From Gnetum montanum (Eukaryota; Streptophyta; Gnetopsida; Gnetales; Gnetaceae), in contig MNCI01009104.1 of NCBI GenBank assembly GCA_015680685.1, forward strand, positions 382,925 through 444,866: a stretch of 61,942 nucleotides of DNA, given 5' to 3'. The notes beneath the pieces are model-generated. The model had not been told where the DNA came from. It worked only from the letters and a program-made list of their open reading frames with translations, and made no database searches. A program made the translations under genes and the position numbers. Below, in pieces: positions 47,001 through 58,740 of this stretch; position 1 is the stretch's first letter; every line of letters begins with the position of its first letter.

Positions 47001-47156
47001 TAACAATTAAAATATCTTGAACATGCTATTCATTTTGAAGATTTGGTATGTAATTGCTAATAGATAGAATTTTTTGACATTTTTTATTATGAAGAATCAT
47101 TTGAAAACCATCTCAATCAATAATAAAATTTTGTAAAACCTGAAGAACATATATTT
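44086..47156. other. Unassigned AT-rich region
   Basis: No recognised family. A plus frame at 44458-44688 ends in a basic R-A-F-R-P-R-S-S-S-W and may be a gag-like scrap. Around 45640-45810 the minus strand has a TATAAATAG (plus 45789-45797), and downstream AT-rich sequence resembles a U3/R region of an unrelated LTR, but I cannot find edges. 46811-46865 is a CAA/TAA-rich simple stretch. Confidence 0.4.
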
Positions 47157-47960
47157 ATTTCTTCTTATTCATTGGAACCTTTCTCAAAGATACATTTTGT
47201 TGAACAACAGTAAAAGAAAGGGATGGACTAACTGTTAAAATGTTAGTAGAAGAAATTATCATAGGATTTACAACATTTGTAGAAAAAACCTTAGTAGGAT
47301 CTATAACATTTGCAGAAGAAACCTTAGTAGCATTTATAGTCACTTGTTGCTAATGTGCATACATTGTCTTTTTTCGTAGCATAAATGGACATGAATTAAA
47401 CATGTGACCCTCTTGATGACAATGGTGATATGACTTTCAAAGATTGTAATAAAAAATGTTTTACACATAAGAATTTCTCTTTAAAGCAAATCAAGATCCA
47501 TTTTAATCATATATCAAATTCTATTAAAACAACTAGCTATAGTGAGGGTTTTAGAATGCTTAATTGGCTTAATATGAGAAAAAATAGTCCTTTCAACTAT
47601 TTCAACAAAACGAGGAACCTTTTAAAATTTAGGAGATGCTAGATTAAAAGAGGGAGTCTACTTTATAATAATCAATAAATCATGATGATGATTGAAAACA
47701 CTGATATTAAGGGCCTTAGAAACCATCATCAAATTAGCAAATTCTACTCGCAAAAATGATTTTGAATTTTGATCTTTTCAAACCAAATTTAAATAATTCA
47801 AAAAACTTGAGAAATGAGGTATACAACCTAGAATTTATATGAAAACAGACCTTCCAAAAATTTTCTAAGTAATAGATTCATATAAATCATTAGGTAATTC
47901 ATAAAATGGTGAACCCCTTGTTGCATTAGATTAATGCTAAAATTTTTGTTGCCTTAGATC
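47157..47960 (-). pseudogene. Possible LINE-type ORF1 remnant with zinc knuckle
   Basis: A minus-strand coding trace with stops and slips. About 47960-47650 carries F-L-R-V-E-F-A-N-L-M-M-V-S-K-A-L, reminiscent of the DUF4283 nucleic-acid-binding domain. About 47430-47390 has Y-H-H-C-H-Q-E-G-H-M-F-N-S-C, a CCHC knuckle whose first Cys is Tyr (TGT to TAT). A Ser/Thr/Asn-rich tail with a threefold repeat of a T-K-V-x-S-x-N-V-like phrase follows (47343-47155). DUF4283 plus knuckle is typical of plant LINE ORF1. No endonuclease or LINE RT is seen nearby. Confidence 0.35.
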
Positions 47961-48461
47961 CTATCGCTCTTACTTTTAAGAAAAATGATCATAGATATAA
48001 CTAATTTTGACCCTAATTCATGAATTTTTTCCCTCATTTTTAAATTTCATTTATTAAAAAATGACTTTTTATTATTTCCTAGTATGATCCTAAGCTTTTT
48101 GCATAAAAGAAAAGGTTGTACAATAATGTAATGCTTTTGCTTTTAATCAGTAAAGAGTTTATACGAATTTTTATTGATTTTTCTATGTTCTTTTCTATTA
48201 CACTCTTAATCCATCCCAATTACAAATCTCTTCATCAATATTTCATTACAACTTTAATAAGTTTCATGATCATATTTTCATAAAACTACACTACTTGATT
48301 CAAGAGCATTAAACATCATCAATTTCAGCAATATGTTCAAGATTTGTCATCACATTCAACTTAATTTATTTACTTTGAATTTCAGAACATCATCCTTTAG
48401 AAGACAAAAAATTAGCAAAGTAAAATTAAATAATTCCATTACAAACTTATTACATCTTTAT
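47961..48461. other. Unassigned AT-rich gap before element J
   Basis: Nothing recognised. Confidence 0.5.
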
Positions 48462-48812
48462 TCAAGTGCTACAAGGAATGAATCAAAGTGTTCATCTTTA
48501 TTGGCAACATAATGGTGTGTTCAGGTACATCAGTGCTTGAATAAAGATCCATTCATACTTAGACCTCTTATTGTGGGCACTTGGAAAATATTCTAACTTT
48601 CAAATGGACAAACTGCAAGATTTTTGCTACTTAGTTGCCAAAAACTACTCTCAATCGTGCACCCGCAGGTTGTATTTATAGACCTAGGAGTAACCTTGCA
48701 ATATCAGATGTACGATATTGCATCTTGGGCCACAATATCGCATACCCGATATCATGTACCTGATATTGCGACCACCCCGATATCAAAGCGTATGAAAAAA
48801 CATGATTTATCA
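48462..48812 (-). repeat. 3' LTR of element J, truncated
   Basis: 351 bp of U3 and part of R, minus strand starting TGATAAATCATG. It aligns with the matching part of 56896-57743. U3 holds GATATC/AATATTG palindromes (48700-48785). Confidence 0.85.
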
Positions 48813-48825
48813 TACCCCCATGACT
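48813..48825 (-). other. Polypurine tract of element J
   Basis: Minus strand GTCATGGGGGTA abuts the LTR; lead sequence GATGAGTTTTCATTCA upstream. Confidence 0.8.
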
Positions 48826-48896
48826 GAATGAAAACTCATCCTTGAGTATAAAAGAAGAGGAACAAGTCCTTTACAAAATATATTAGGGGGTGTGGA

Positions 48897-49163
48897 CTAT
48901 TTGACTGACATGCAGAGTGACACAGAGAAAACAAACAAATACAGAAGTGCTCGAGCATACAATATTACAATTATGTACAAAATTGGATGCTCATGACAAT
49001 AGGAAAGAACACCCATGGATCCAAAGGACATCCAACCCCTCTTGGCAACAGAAGAATGAGGGAGAGGTAGAAGAGATCTAGTAGTCATGAACAATCTCTC
49101 GCGAGTGATATTATTGCATCCTCCTTGGTGAAGACAGTCCCACTTCCAGTCCATGCTTTCCAC
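48897..49163 (-). pseudogene. ORF2 remnant of element J
   Basis: An 88-codon open frame directly after the candidate intron acceptor. Its first ~25 codons (C-L-H-Q-G-G) resemble the start of ORF2 in C. Its end, with a hydrophobic run I-L-Y-I-I-V-I-L-Y and L-Y-L-F-V-F-S-V-S-L-C, aligns with sequence after the ORF2 stop in H and C. The 2.5-kb middle is missing, so this looks like an internal deletion fused by chance into an open frame. The hydrophobic run is probably untranslated 3' sequence rather than a membrane anchor. Confidence 0.5.
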
Positions 49164-49222
49164 TACAATTACAAAAAAATCAAGGATTAGGATATAAAGT
49201 GTAATAGATAATGGCTAAATAC
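49163..49222 (-). other. Candidate short intron (element J)
   Basis: 60 bases on the minus strand from GTATTTAGCC to GTAATTGTAG, with CCTAATC about 25 bases before the AG and a seven-T run. Aligned with 38186-38247. Confidence 0.4.
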
Positions 49223-49512
49223 CTTGTCTCATCGATAATCTTATCTAGCCAAGTTGTGATTGTGATAGATTAGTTGCTTGATAGTGTTAGTGGAAAGACT
49301 GATGAATGGGTTAAGTAAGAGAAGTGATCCATAAAATTCAGAAAAAGCTTAACATAAGGAATATTGGAAAGAGGGTATTCAAAATAATAAAAAAGAGTTC
49401 ATTACAAATAGTGGTGAAGGTATGTACAATTTGGATGGCATGGATGGGGTAAATAAAAGAATTTAATTGTAACAATGTCTAAGGGTAAAGAACTTAACCA
49501 AACCAAAAGATA

Positions 49513-49565
49513 TGCAAGTGGGTCCTCCCCAAAGCAGGAATAGGCCTTTTATGCCCTTGCATAAC
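49513..49565 (-). other. Conserved 53-base non-coding block (element J copy)
   Basis: Minus strand GTTATGCAAGGGCATAAAAG then TTTGGGGAGGACCCACTTGC. Confidence 0.75.
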
Positions 49566-49691
49566 TTCAAACTAAGGAGTTGTGGGCTCCATGGATGATT
49601 AATGGTTATAGAAAGTTAAGTACAAAAACCCAGGAGAAACTTGACATATTAAACTAGAACATTGAATTAAAACATGAAACCGATAGTGAGG

Positions 49692-49918
49692 NNNNNNNNN
49701 NNNNNNNNNNNNNNNNNNNNNNNNNNNNNNNNNNNNNNNNNNNNNNNNNNNNNNNNNNNNNNNNNNNNNNNNNNNNNNNNNNNNNNNNNNNNNNNNNNNN
49801 NNNNNNNNNNNNNNNNNNNNNNNNNNNNNNNNNNNNNNNNNNNNNNNNNNNNNNNNNNNNNNNNNNNNNNNNNNNNNNNNNNNNNNNNNNNNNNNNNNNN
49901 NNNNNNNNNNNNNNNNNN
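49692..49918. other. Assembly gap (run of N)
   Basis: 227 unknown bases inside the tail of element J. Comparison with A, whose tail continues normally here, suggests that tail sequence is missing. Confidence 0.99.
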
Positions 49919-50637
49919 TTTTCACATTTATTTTGTCCAAGGGGTGTGCTTTGAATCCTCATATTTTTTTTTGGGATGAGGACCACACCATGCAAGGACT
50001 TATTTGACTTCCTATTGTGAAATGATGTGGAACGGTGAGAAGCTTATGAGAACACTCCTGCACACAGGAAAATAGAAAAGCATGAAGAATACCGCATCTC
50101 TTTGAAGCCACACCCTGTCTAAACATTTGATTCCTTCCTAATTTCAGAAACTACACAAGTCACCAATTTATTAAAGTTGCATTAATGAAGAAGGGACTAC
50201 ACGTTTCCAGAATAAGAAAAACCACAGTATGTGGATGGGTGGATGATGTGGACTCATTGTCTGTTACATGAAAAGAAATCATGTCCTAGTCGTTAGTAAC
50301 GACATTCAAAGTTAGAAGATAGACATTAACAATCAAATTACAAATGAAACATACCACCATTGAGTAGCATATTACCATTGTACCTGACACCTTATTAGCA
50401 AAAAGAGTAGAGAAACACATCAAACATAAGAAGATATAGAAAAGAAAGTAAAATATTATGTAGTAAATATCAAATATATTAACAATGATGTAAAAAAAAA
50501 TCTTAGAAAAAATCAATAATATGAAAAAACAAAATGATGTAAAACAAAGAATATGAAAATAAAAAGTTGTAAAACCAAAAATGTGTAAAACAAAAAAGTC
50601 AAAAAACTGAGGAGCTGCATAAAGTGTTAATATGGGT

Positions 50638-50664
50638 GGCCATCTTCCTCATGACTAAGTTGGA
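50638..50664 (-). promoter_or_regulatory. Internal polypurine-tract-like motif (element J)
   Basis: Minus strand CAACTTAGTCATGAGGAAGA at the end of pol, homologous to 7307-7331. Confidence 0.5.
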
Positions 50665-50689
50665 AGGGGGAGATCCAAAAGGTTAAGTG

Positions 50690-53600
50690 TGGTTGTCTAT
50701 TTGGCAAGGTGTTTGTTGAGTTGGTTGGCTTGGGCTCATGGAAAGGTTTTATTTGTTGGATGTTGACTAGTTGTTTCTTGTCTAGTCTATCAAGTTTGTA
50801 GATGATCATGGCCTTGGATAAAAAGGTCTCATCAATAATGTAAGGTCCTTTGCACAATGTTTGAAATTTGGTTTGTTAGGGTACATGTATAGGATTCCAA
50901 TAGAGAACCTTGTTTCTTGGTTGAAACTTGACTTTTCTTATTTTGAGGTCATGACATTTCTTGTTGAATGCCTTATGCATTTTGTTGGATGATAGGGCCA
51001 TTAATTGATTTTCATCTAGCAAGTTGAGATTCATTAATCATTCTTTCTATGCTAGACTTAGATTTAGGTCAAGATCACAGGCTGTAGAGAGTGTACGGAG
51101 TTCAGATAGGATGGGCAGTGTTGGTAGTTTTATGTACATGAGCTCATAGGAAGAATATTCTATGGGAAGCTTCCATGTGGAGCGATAGGCCCAAAGGGCA
51201 TCATTTAATTTGGTGCTTCAGTCCCTTCGGTATTTTTTAATGGTATGCATTAGAATTTCTGTAATCTCCTAATTAGTGACCTCAACTTGACCATTGGCTT
51301 GGGGGGTGATATGGTGTTGTGAGTTTATACTCAACCTCCAAGTGCTACATCAATTTCTGGAAAGTGGCATACGTAAAATGAGTTCCATTATCAAAAATTA
51401 ACACACGAGGTACACCAAACTTGTTTATGATGTTTTGTTATACAAACCAAGTAGCAATGGTGGATGTACAGTCGGTGATGGCTGCTACTTCTGCCCACTT
51501 GGTGTAATAGTTAACTACAACTATTATATATGCCTTTCCATTTGATAAAGGTGTGATGGGACCCATAAATTTAATGCCCCAAATATCGAATGGTTCAAGA
51601 GGTTGAATTCATTACTATGATCCCTCCATTCAAGTTGTCATTCCATCATCCCTCTAGCAACGATCACAAGCATGGATGAATTGGTGTGCATCTCTAAAGA
51701 TTGTTGGCCAATAATACCTTGCCATGAGGATTTTTATGGCCATGTGTCTCCTAGAATAATGGCCCCCACAAGGACCTTCGTGAGCATCCTAGAGAACACA
51801 CAGTTGATTTGTATTAGGAACACACCAATGTAGCAGGCGATTGGGACAGACTTTGTAAAGGTTTCCATTAATTTCCATGAAATATTTGACCTGGTGAAGA
51901 AACTATTGTTTCTTTCTAGTGTCCAAACCTTGTGGCAATTCTTGCTTGAGCAAATAAGTGAGGATGGTGTCATACCATTTTGGTTCATTAGGCATTTATG
52001 CATTAATAGTCCCTATAAGGACAGATTCATCAAGGAATTGATCAGATAAGGGACACTCTTCCTCCTTGTCATCCCATCTTAGTTGTGATAAGTGATCCAC
52101 AATCACATTCTCCACATCTTTTTGATCTACCATCATGAGATTGAACTCCTACAAAATCACACGCCACCGTATGACACGGGGGCTCACCATTGGTTTATTC
52201 ATTAGAAATCGGATGGTGTTATGACCTGTGTGCATGAACACTTTGTAGCCAAGAACATAGTGCCTGAACTTCTCTAAGGTGAACACCACTACCATAAACT
52301 CCTTTTCTATGGTGGTGAAGTTCAGTTGTGTACCTGCAATGCTTTGGCTTGCACAGTGAATGTAATATAGATGTTTTTGATCATCCATCTACATAAGCAC
52401 TGCCCCCAAAACATAATTCAATGCATCATTCATCACATAAAATAGTCTAGACCAATCAAGTGCTTGTAGAATGGGGGTTTCAACAAGCTTTTATTTTAGT
52501 TGTTGAAATGCTATTTCACATGTAGGGGTCTAGATGAATGATGCATCCTTCTTTGTCAATTATACCAACAGCTTAGAAATTTTGGAAAAATTCTTAATGA
52601 AGTGCTAGTGGTAGCCAGTATGACTAAGGAATGACCATACTTTGACTGTTTCGGGTTAGTGGGTTATTCCTTGGATGACCCTTATTTTTTCAAGGTCCAC
52701 CTTGATTCCTACTTTTAAAATGCAATGCCCCAAGACTATGCCTTCCTAGACCATAAGATGGCTCTTTTGCCAATTGACCAGGAGGTTTATTTCAACACAT
52801 CTCTCAAACACTTGCTCAAGATGGTCCAAGGCTTGCTCGAATGTAGCTCCGTAGGTAGAAAAATCATCTATGAAGACTTCTACCCTACTATTGATCTATT
52901 GTTGAAAAATGGTGAGAACTAATCATTGAAATGTGGCTAGGGCATTACATAGACCAAATGGCATTTAACGGAAAGGAAAAGTCCCCCAAGGACTTGTGAA
53001 AGTTGTCTTTGCTTAGTCCTCTGGTGCAATCTAGATTTGGTTATAACCACTATAACTATCCAGAAAGCTGATTGACAAAAGGCAATGAAAAATGATCCTT
53101 GAAAGTTGCCATGTTAAGCAGTCAGAAATCAATGCACACCCACCATTTGCCTCCTTTCTTAGGTACAATCATGAGTGGACTTACCTACTCACTATCTGTG
53201 ACAAGGTAGATGAATCCTGCTTTGAGGAGTTGTTTAATCTCCTCTTTGACAATCTGCTTTAACTTGGGATTCAAACATTGCTGCAGCTGTTGTTTCAACT
53301 TAACGACGGGGTCGATGTATATTTGGTGCTGGCATATTCTTGGATCTATCCCAGTGAGTTTGGAATATGACCAGGAAAAGGCTGCTGACCATTTTTCCAC
53401 AACTTTTATCAACTTTTTCTTTTATTTTATAGTAAGCTTGGCGTTAATGATAACTGGCCTTCCATTTTTCAAGAATACGTACTCCATTCCAACTACTAGT
53501 ATCTTCAATTCAAGGGGCTCTTATTTAAAATTGTCAAGAATTTCCAGCTCATCCCAATTGACATCATCATTTACTACTTTGAAGATTTGGTGATGAACTT

Positions 53601-54235
53601 GCTCGAGTTCATCTATACTTGTAACATATTCATATGTTAGGCCCTCAATAGGTTCCATGCATAATGTACTGCTACTAGAATCAGCTATCAACCACTGGGT
53701 GCCTTCTTTTTTTGTGGCTACTATGTACAGACATTTGTAGATTTCAATTTCTGGTGCATACTACTTGCATGTAGAGATCGATGTTTGCTTTACTAACCAT
53801 AAATTCTACACACAATGGCACCCTGAATCACTGTGCACGATACATGGAACCCTCTTCTTGTTAATATTTCCAAATTCATTTTCTTTTGATATCTTCAAGG
53901 AAGGATCTCTAATGCCCATTTTGGCATCAACAGTACTTAACCATGCCCTTCTCATAATAATGGGAAAGTCCCCCTTGTAGTTCTCCACTTTGATTACTAG
54001 GAAATCGATGGGGTATGACCACCCACAAACGATGGTTACGATGTCCTCTACTAGTTCCAATGGAACAGTGATGGACTAGTCTACAAATTCTAGCTAGATG
54101 TTGCTCTTCTTCAAATGAGGAAGATTCCACGTTGTGTATATCTCATGCAAGATCAAATTAGCACTAGAACTAGAGTCAAGAANAGATCAAATAAATTTCT
54201 GGGTAGGTTACTAGGCTGAATCCAATTAGATACAG
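50690..54235 (-). pseudogene. pol pseudogene of element J
   Basis: Minus-strand domains. Protease about 54235-53806, where the active-site region reads L-D-S-S-S-S (Gly lost) and is followed by I-I-M-R-R-A-W. RT about 53410-52600 with K-Q-L-L-K-A-G-F-I-Y, the L-C-N-A region near 52955 and catalytic F-I-D-D (52858-52870). RNase H about 52430-52149 with Y-I-H-C-A-S-Q-S and E-K-F-R-H-Y-V-L-G. Integrase about 51900-50690 with P-C-G-G-H-Y, Y-Y-W-P-T-I-F-R-D-A-H, G-I-K-F-M-G-P and F-D-N-G-T-H-F. Catalytic D of GIDFM is changed to K. Stops and frame slips throughout, notably near 51290. Confidence 0.85.
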
Positions 54236-56747
54236 CATGGGTTAGCATTATAGTATAAATTCAAGAGGGATTTTGGTTTGAAGGGGACTTGGATAAAGAG
54301 GAAATAGAGGAAGGTGGAGGATCAGGGTTACCGACCATCAATGTGTCCAAGGACTTTGGTGGACTGCAAGGTCAGAAGAAGGATCTTTTTGTTGTTTGTG
54401 GTTTTGACTTGCTTGATGGGTTAACTAATTGCAGATTAACTACCCTCGTAGTATTCCTTTGTTGTGGTTGGGCAAGTAATTCACCTTGCATGAATGGAGC
54501 AGGTGGTAGCTATGTAGGAGATGGAGGAGTAGGTGCAGGGATAGGAGGTGCATAAGGATAGTAGGTGGCATCCCTCCTTGGATAGGGTGATTGGTATGCT
54601 TTAGGAGGGTAGTGGTGAGATTGGTGAGTGGCAACATAACCAAAGGAGTCCTGTGGAGATGAAAGTTGTTGAACATAGTAATCGTAGGGATCTAGTTACC
54701 GGTAAGGGTATTCCTATCTTGGAGGTGGTAATGCCCATGATTGTGGTTGCTGCCACTACTGGTACAATGCGTAGGATTGTGGTGGAGTTTCACTTGGATA
54801 ATATTGCTATGGTTGGTGGAACTGTCAAGGATTTCCTTGTGGATAAGGCAATCTTTTGGATGTTTGCCTGTGTACAAGTCATGAATATAAGGCATACACC
54901 CCAGATTCCTGCAAGTGTGACACAACTAGATAACATCCCTTAGGATGTTCATACTGGAAAATGTCATACCTACCATCATCATCTGAGTTGCTATCTACAA
55001 CCATCTATATTGCAACCATTTTACCTTTAATTTTAGATATGACATGTTTGGCTTCCTTATGCCTTCGGCGCACACACTCACCGCTTTGCTTCTTGGACTC
55101 TTTAGCAATTTTTAAGACAGCTTAAAACCTATTGTTCATGGAGTCCCATAATTGATTGACCTTAGCCATGATTTCTAATTGTAATTTATGGAGTGGTAAG
55201 GGTTTCTAATTAACCACCTCATCTCTGGTAAATTCATCCTCACTGTCATAAAATTGAACCCCTCTTTTTCGAATAGAAGGGTACCTATTTTATTCTTCTG
55301 GATTTTCACATTTTTTTAGTTCTCCCTTCTCCTTGGCTACCTACTTAATTAATTTTTGAATCCAACAAGCGCTTAACTCTATCAATCTCCTTTAGGCATA
55401 GACACCAAGGGTTTTCCTAGTTTTAGATCGTAACCCATCTATGATATGGTGAAGTTGATCAAGTTGAGAATATCCATGGCCAGGACACCTATGCAACAAA
55501 GAGTAGTATTGACCAATAGTAGCATCCAAGGGCTCATGATTTCCTTATTTCCACCCTTGAATCTGCTTCCTTAGATTGGATACTTGGGAGTATTCTTAAT
55601 ATTTGTCATTGAATAATTCCAACATCATGATCCATCGCCTAATTGATTCTGGTTCTAAGGATTAATACTAATTTTCTACTTCCTTTATGAGTGTCCTTGG
55701 AAATAATTTCAGCTTCTGCCAATCATTTTCAATATTCTGCAAGGCACATGCATCTTGGAAGGCCTAGAGATAGTTTTGCGGATCAACATCGCATCCTCCC
55801 TCAAACTGAGGGATATTATTCACGTCCATCCTCTTTATTCTAATGTCTTTCACATGCCTTGTTGGAATCCTCACAACCTCCTTAATATTCAACATGCCCC
55901 GAGTAGCAAGTAAAGGTTCATCAAGGCCATGATGATGGTGCCTATGATGTTCTCTACTAGCCCTTCTTTCTTGATGATGGGCCTTTCTAGATTGCCCACA
56001 TCTTCGTTCATGACTATCCCGATGGTCCCTTCTATTGTTCTGGTCTCGTTGGTCACCTCCATCACGATTATTTCTTCTACGACCATGATCTGAGCCATAT
56101 GAAGAAGAAGAAGAAGATGAAGGGGAAGAAGAAGGGTAACTTGCTCCATGTTGATGCCTATCACCCTTCCTTCGATGCTCATGACCATGATCATGATCAT
56201 GATCTCCTTTGTCCCCCTTTTCTTGACTTGCTTCTCTAGATCCATTTTTGGCATTGGATTCATTTTTACTAGAACCGAGATTATGAATTTTGGATTGTAC
56301 ATTCTAGTTGAGGGCTCCTTGAACAAAGTCAAAGAGAGGAGAAACACTAAAGAAGTGGTCACCTTCATCAATTGGGCCAAGCAGAGGTGGAAAAATATTT
56401 GTCCCCTTGCCCTTCACAAGCTCGTGTTGGTGCTCTAGTTGATGATCCCTTAATTTTTGTGCTTTAGTGGGATGATAATCCCTTAAGTCAGGATATCACA
56501 TCTTGTATTTTCCATGAAGATGTTGAAGCCTGTGTCATGCAAGCATTAGCTAGAGCATTGCTAGAATAGATTGATCAAGTGGAAACAAAATGTTGCCTTC
56601 TATATCATGTCACCACAACAATTCATCTTGATACAAAATGAAGGTGAAGTTGGGTACATACTCATCGGGATGAGCATATACCACCTAGTATTGCTAAGGC
56701 ACTTGGACTACCTTGGGCAGAGATGGGCTCCTGTGAGAAGAAGACAT
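54236..56747 (-). pseudogene. gag of element J, relatively well preserved
   Basis: From ATG (plus CAT 56745-56747) the protein begins M-S-S-S-H-R-S and carries the QYQVVYAHPDEY-type block. At about 56240-55930 there is a remarkable segment of alternating His/Asp, then a poly-Ser run, then Arg/Asp/Asn/Gln/His repeats ending in a histidine cluster. The capsid-like part (F-E-G-G-C-D-V-D-P, W-Q-K-L-K-L-F-P, R-C-P-G-H-G-Y-S-Q-L-D) lies at about 55850-55400. A Lys/Arg/Glu-rich stretch and then a Tyr/Pro/Gln/Ser-rich linker (about 54900-54440) follow. Fewer stops than in A or C; no zinc knuckle. Basic low-complexity segments may provide nucleic-acid binding (inference). Confidence 0.8.
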
Positions 56748-56876
56748 TTTGTGTTAATGCACTTGTAGGCAATGTGCAGTTAAAGTTTTTTTGTTTTCAT
56801 AGGATTTGACTCTTAGGATTCAAAAAATGAGGTTACTAAGTTTCACTTGGTTTAGATAGCGCACATAGAACTGTAG

Positions 56877-56894
56877 TCCTCGACAATGGTGCCA
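56877..56894 (-). other. Primer binding site, tRNA-Asp type (element J)
   Basis: Minus strand TGGCACCATTGTCGAGGA, 14 of 18 matches, one base from the LTR. Confidence 0.85.
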
Positions 56895-56895
56895 A

Positions 56896-57743
56896 TGATG
56901 AGTGACTAGGTACCCCTATGCCCAACCATATGAATCACAGCCCTTCACATGTGATCCGGTCAAATTCTATAGACTATAATTACTAAGCACGCTAGAACTA
57001 ATTAGTGCATGTGTGTTGTCCATTCATTGTCTTCCCAGTCCCACTTGTGGAGTGCAATTATATGATTAAGTGTGACTAAGGTGTAAGATTTTTACTATTT
57101 TATGTTTTATCAAATTACTTGCCTAGAACAAGAATAAAAGTAAGAGTGATTAAATGCTAAGTAAACTATGGTCTAATCTAGCCTAACACAAGTAACCATT
57201 CCCACTTTCTAGACACATATTGAACTTTGTGCAAACGCTATTGTGCTATCAAATGCTAGTCTTTTCTGAGCTACCAAGTGTCACATGTATGTTCGAAGGG
57301 GTCATGCTTATGTATCTTAATGAGTTTCTTGATTAATCAAAATTAATTACTATGTAAATAATGTTTATGTAAATTGCATGAAATATAAATTCATAAGAAA
57401 GAAAGTCTCAAGTGTTGCAAGGAATGAATCAAAGAGTTCATTTTTATTGCCAACACAATCGTGTGTTTAGGTATATCAATGCTTGAATAAAGATCCATTC
57501 ACACTTAGACCTCCTGTTGTGGGAACTTGGAAAATATTCTAACTCTCAAATGAACAAACTATAAGAGTTTTGCTACTTGACTATCAAAAACTACTCTCAA
57601 TCATGCACCTGGGGGCTATATTTATAGACTCAGGAGTAACCTTACGATATCGAATGTATGATATCATATCTTGGGCCATGATATTGTGTACCCAATATCA
57701 TGACAACCCTGATATTGGAGCATATGAAAAACATGATTTATCA
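56896..57743 (-). repeat. 5' LTR of element J
   Basis: 848 bp, minus strand TGATAAATCATG to GTCACTCATCA. TATAAATA on the minus strand at 57619-57626. U3 is rich in GATATC/AATATC palindromes. Confidence 0.9.
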
Positions 57744-58383
57744 CAAGGTATTCAAGATATCATCTCAGATTGATCAAAAATCTTGGACGACATCAAATCT
57801 CAAAGCTACATCAAAATCTAATTTCAAAAAGCATCAAATTTGAAGTATTTTGTCTCACCACAACCTAACCATGACTTGTGGCTAGCTCATTGTGCATTCA
57901 AAATCATTCCACAAAGCCACCACCATCTATGATCATTGAAATCTTTAATCATGATTCAATCATAACACATGATTGACAACCATGTCTTATGGTAATAAAG
58001 CATGACTAATGATTTCTTTAGAAAGATAAGACAAATTTACCATAACCTATACAATAATTGTGGTATACTTATGAAATCATTAATTTTACTTATTTCATTG
58101 TTTTATGAAATCATATCTTGTTGCGCCCTCATAGTCCACTCATGGTATCCTCAATTTTATTTTTTAGTTGTTCTTACAAATTATAAATCATGATTAGCTT
58201 GTATTCTAAAGACAAAAACTCATGGTAAATTAGCATAATTCATGGTAAATAATTTTTTATCAATTATCAATATTTTTTCATCAAATTATTATCATTTCAA
58301 GAAATAATAATTATCATCATCACATCTACATGATTAACATCAAGGAAGCTATTTGAATCCTAACCATGCATCAAAGTAAAGCT
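57744..58383. other. Unassigned AT-rich region
   Basis: No coding or repeat signal recognised. It may belong to the gag-containing element K that follows. Confidence 0.45.
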
Positions 58384-58740
58384 ACATCAAGTGGCTTAAC
58401 ATGACCAATATTCTTTGATTTGAAGAAGGCTACAATGTTAATTCATACAATCATCTATAAGCCTTTCATAATGTCTATGTCTTGTAGAACATTGATAGAA
58501 AATGAAAAAAATTTCAAGTTATTTCTAAGGACACTTATTAAGGAGGTAGAGAGCTGATACATATCATTGGAAGCAAACTCCATATGTTGGTGGAGCACCA
58601 ATGTTAGATCTCTTCAATAATAAAAACTAAACTTACTTGTAGGTATCTAATTTAAGGAAGCAAAATCATGAATCCCTTGATGTGGATTTTGATAAGTATG
58701 ATTTAGGTAGGTACTATTCACTATTACATTGATGCCCAAG
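58384..58740 (+). pseudogene. gag capsid fragment (element K)
   Basis: A plus-strand fragment homologous to the capsid region of A (about 2330-2690) and C (about 29400-29760): aligned motifs are M-T-N-I-L with F-E-E-G-Y-N, the lysine-rich equivalent of W-Q-K-L-K, and the S-L-M-H-K-C equivalent at the end. Very degraded. It is cut at 58740 by the LTR of H, and the continuation would lie beyond H outside the window. Confidence 0.65.

Larger units (their letters stand above)
48462..57743 (-). mobile_element. Element J: gag-pol Athila/Tat-like element with truncated 3' LTR
   Basis: Minus-strand order: 5' LTR (56896-57743), PBS, gag, protease, RT, RNase H, integrase, internal PPT-like motif, tail, candidate intron, ORF2 remnant, PPT, partial 3' LTR (48462-48812). 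The 3' LTR lacks its R/U5 part, homology starting at TCAAGTG near 48462. A 227-base run of N lies in the tail (49692-49918) and a single N near the protease site (54183). ORF2 is reduced to its two ends. Confidence 0.88.

Noticed and set aside
48897-49163. Small membrane protein gene in J
   Set aside because: The hydrophobic run aligns with sequence downstream of the ORF2 stop in C and H, and the frame is a deletion product.
54289-54555. Gly/Val-rich 88-codon plus-strand ORF
   Set aside because: Antisense shadow of the Pro/Tyr-rich gag linker of J.
55889-56380. 163-codon open minus-strand frame, the longest in the window
   Set aside because: It runs over the same gag low-complexity segment in a +1 frame (Met/Ile/Leu-rich shadow of His/Asp/Arg codons). 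The family gag frame carries the conserved motifs.
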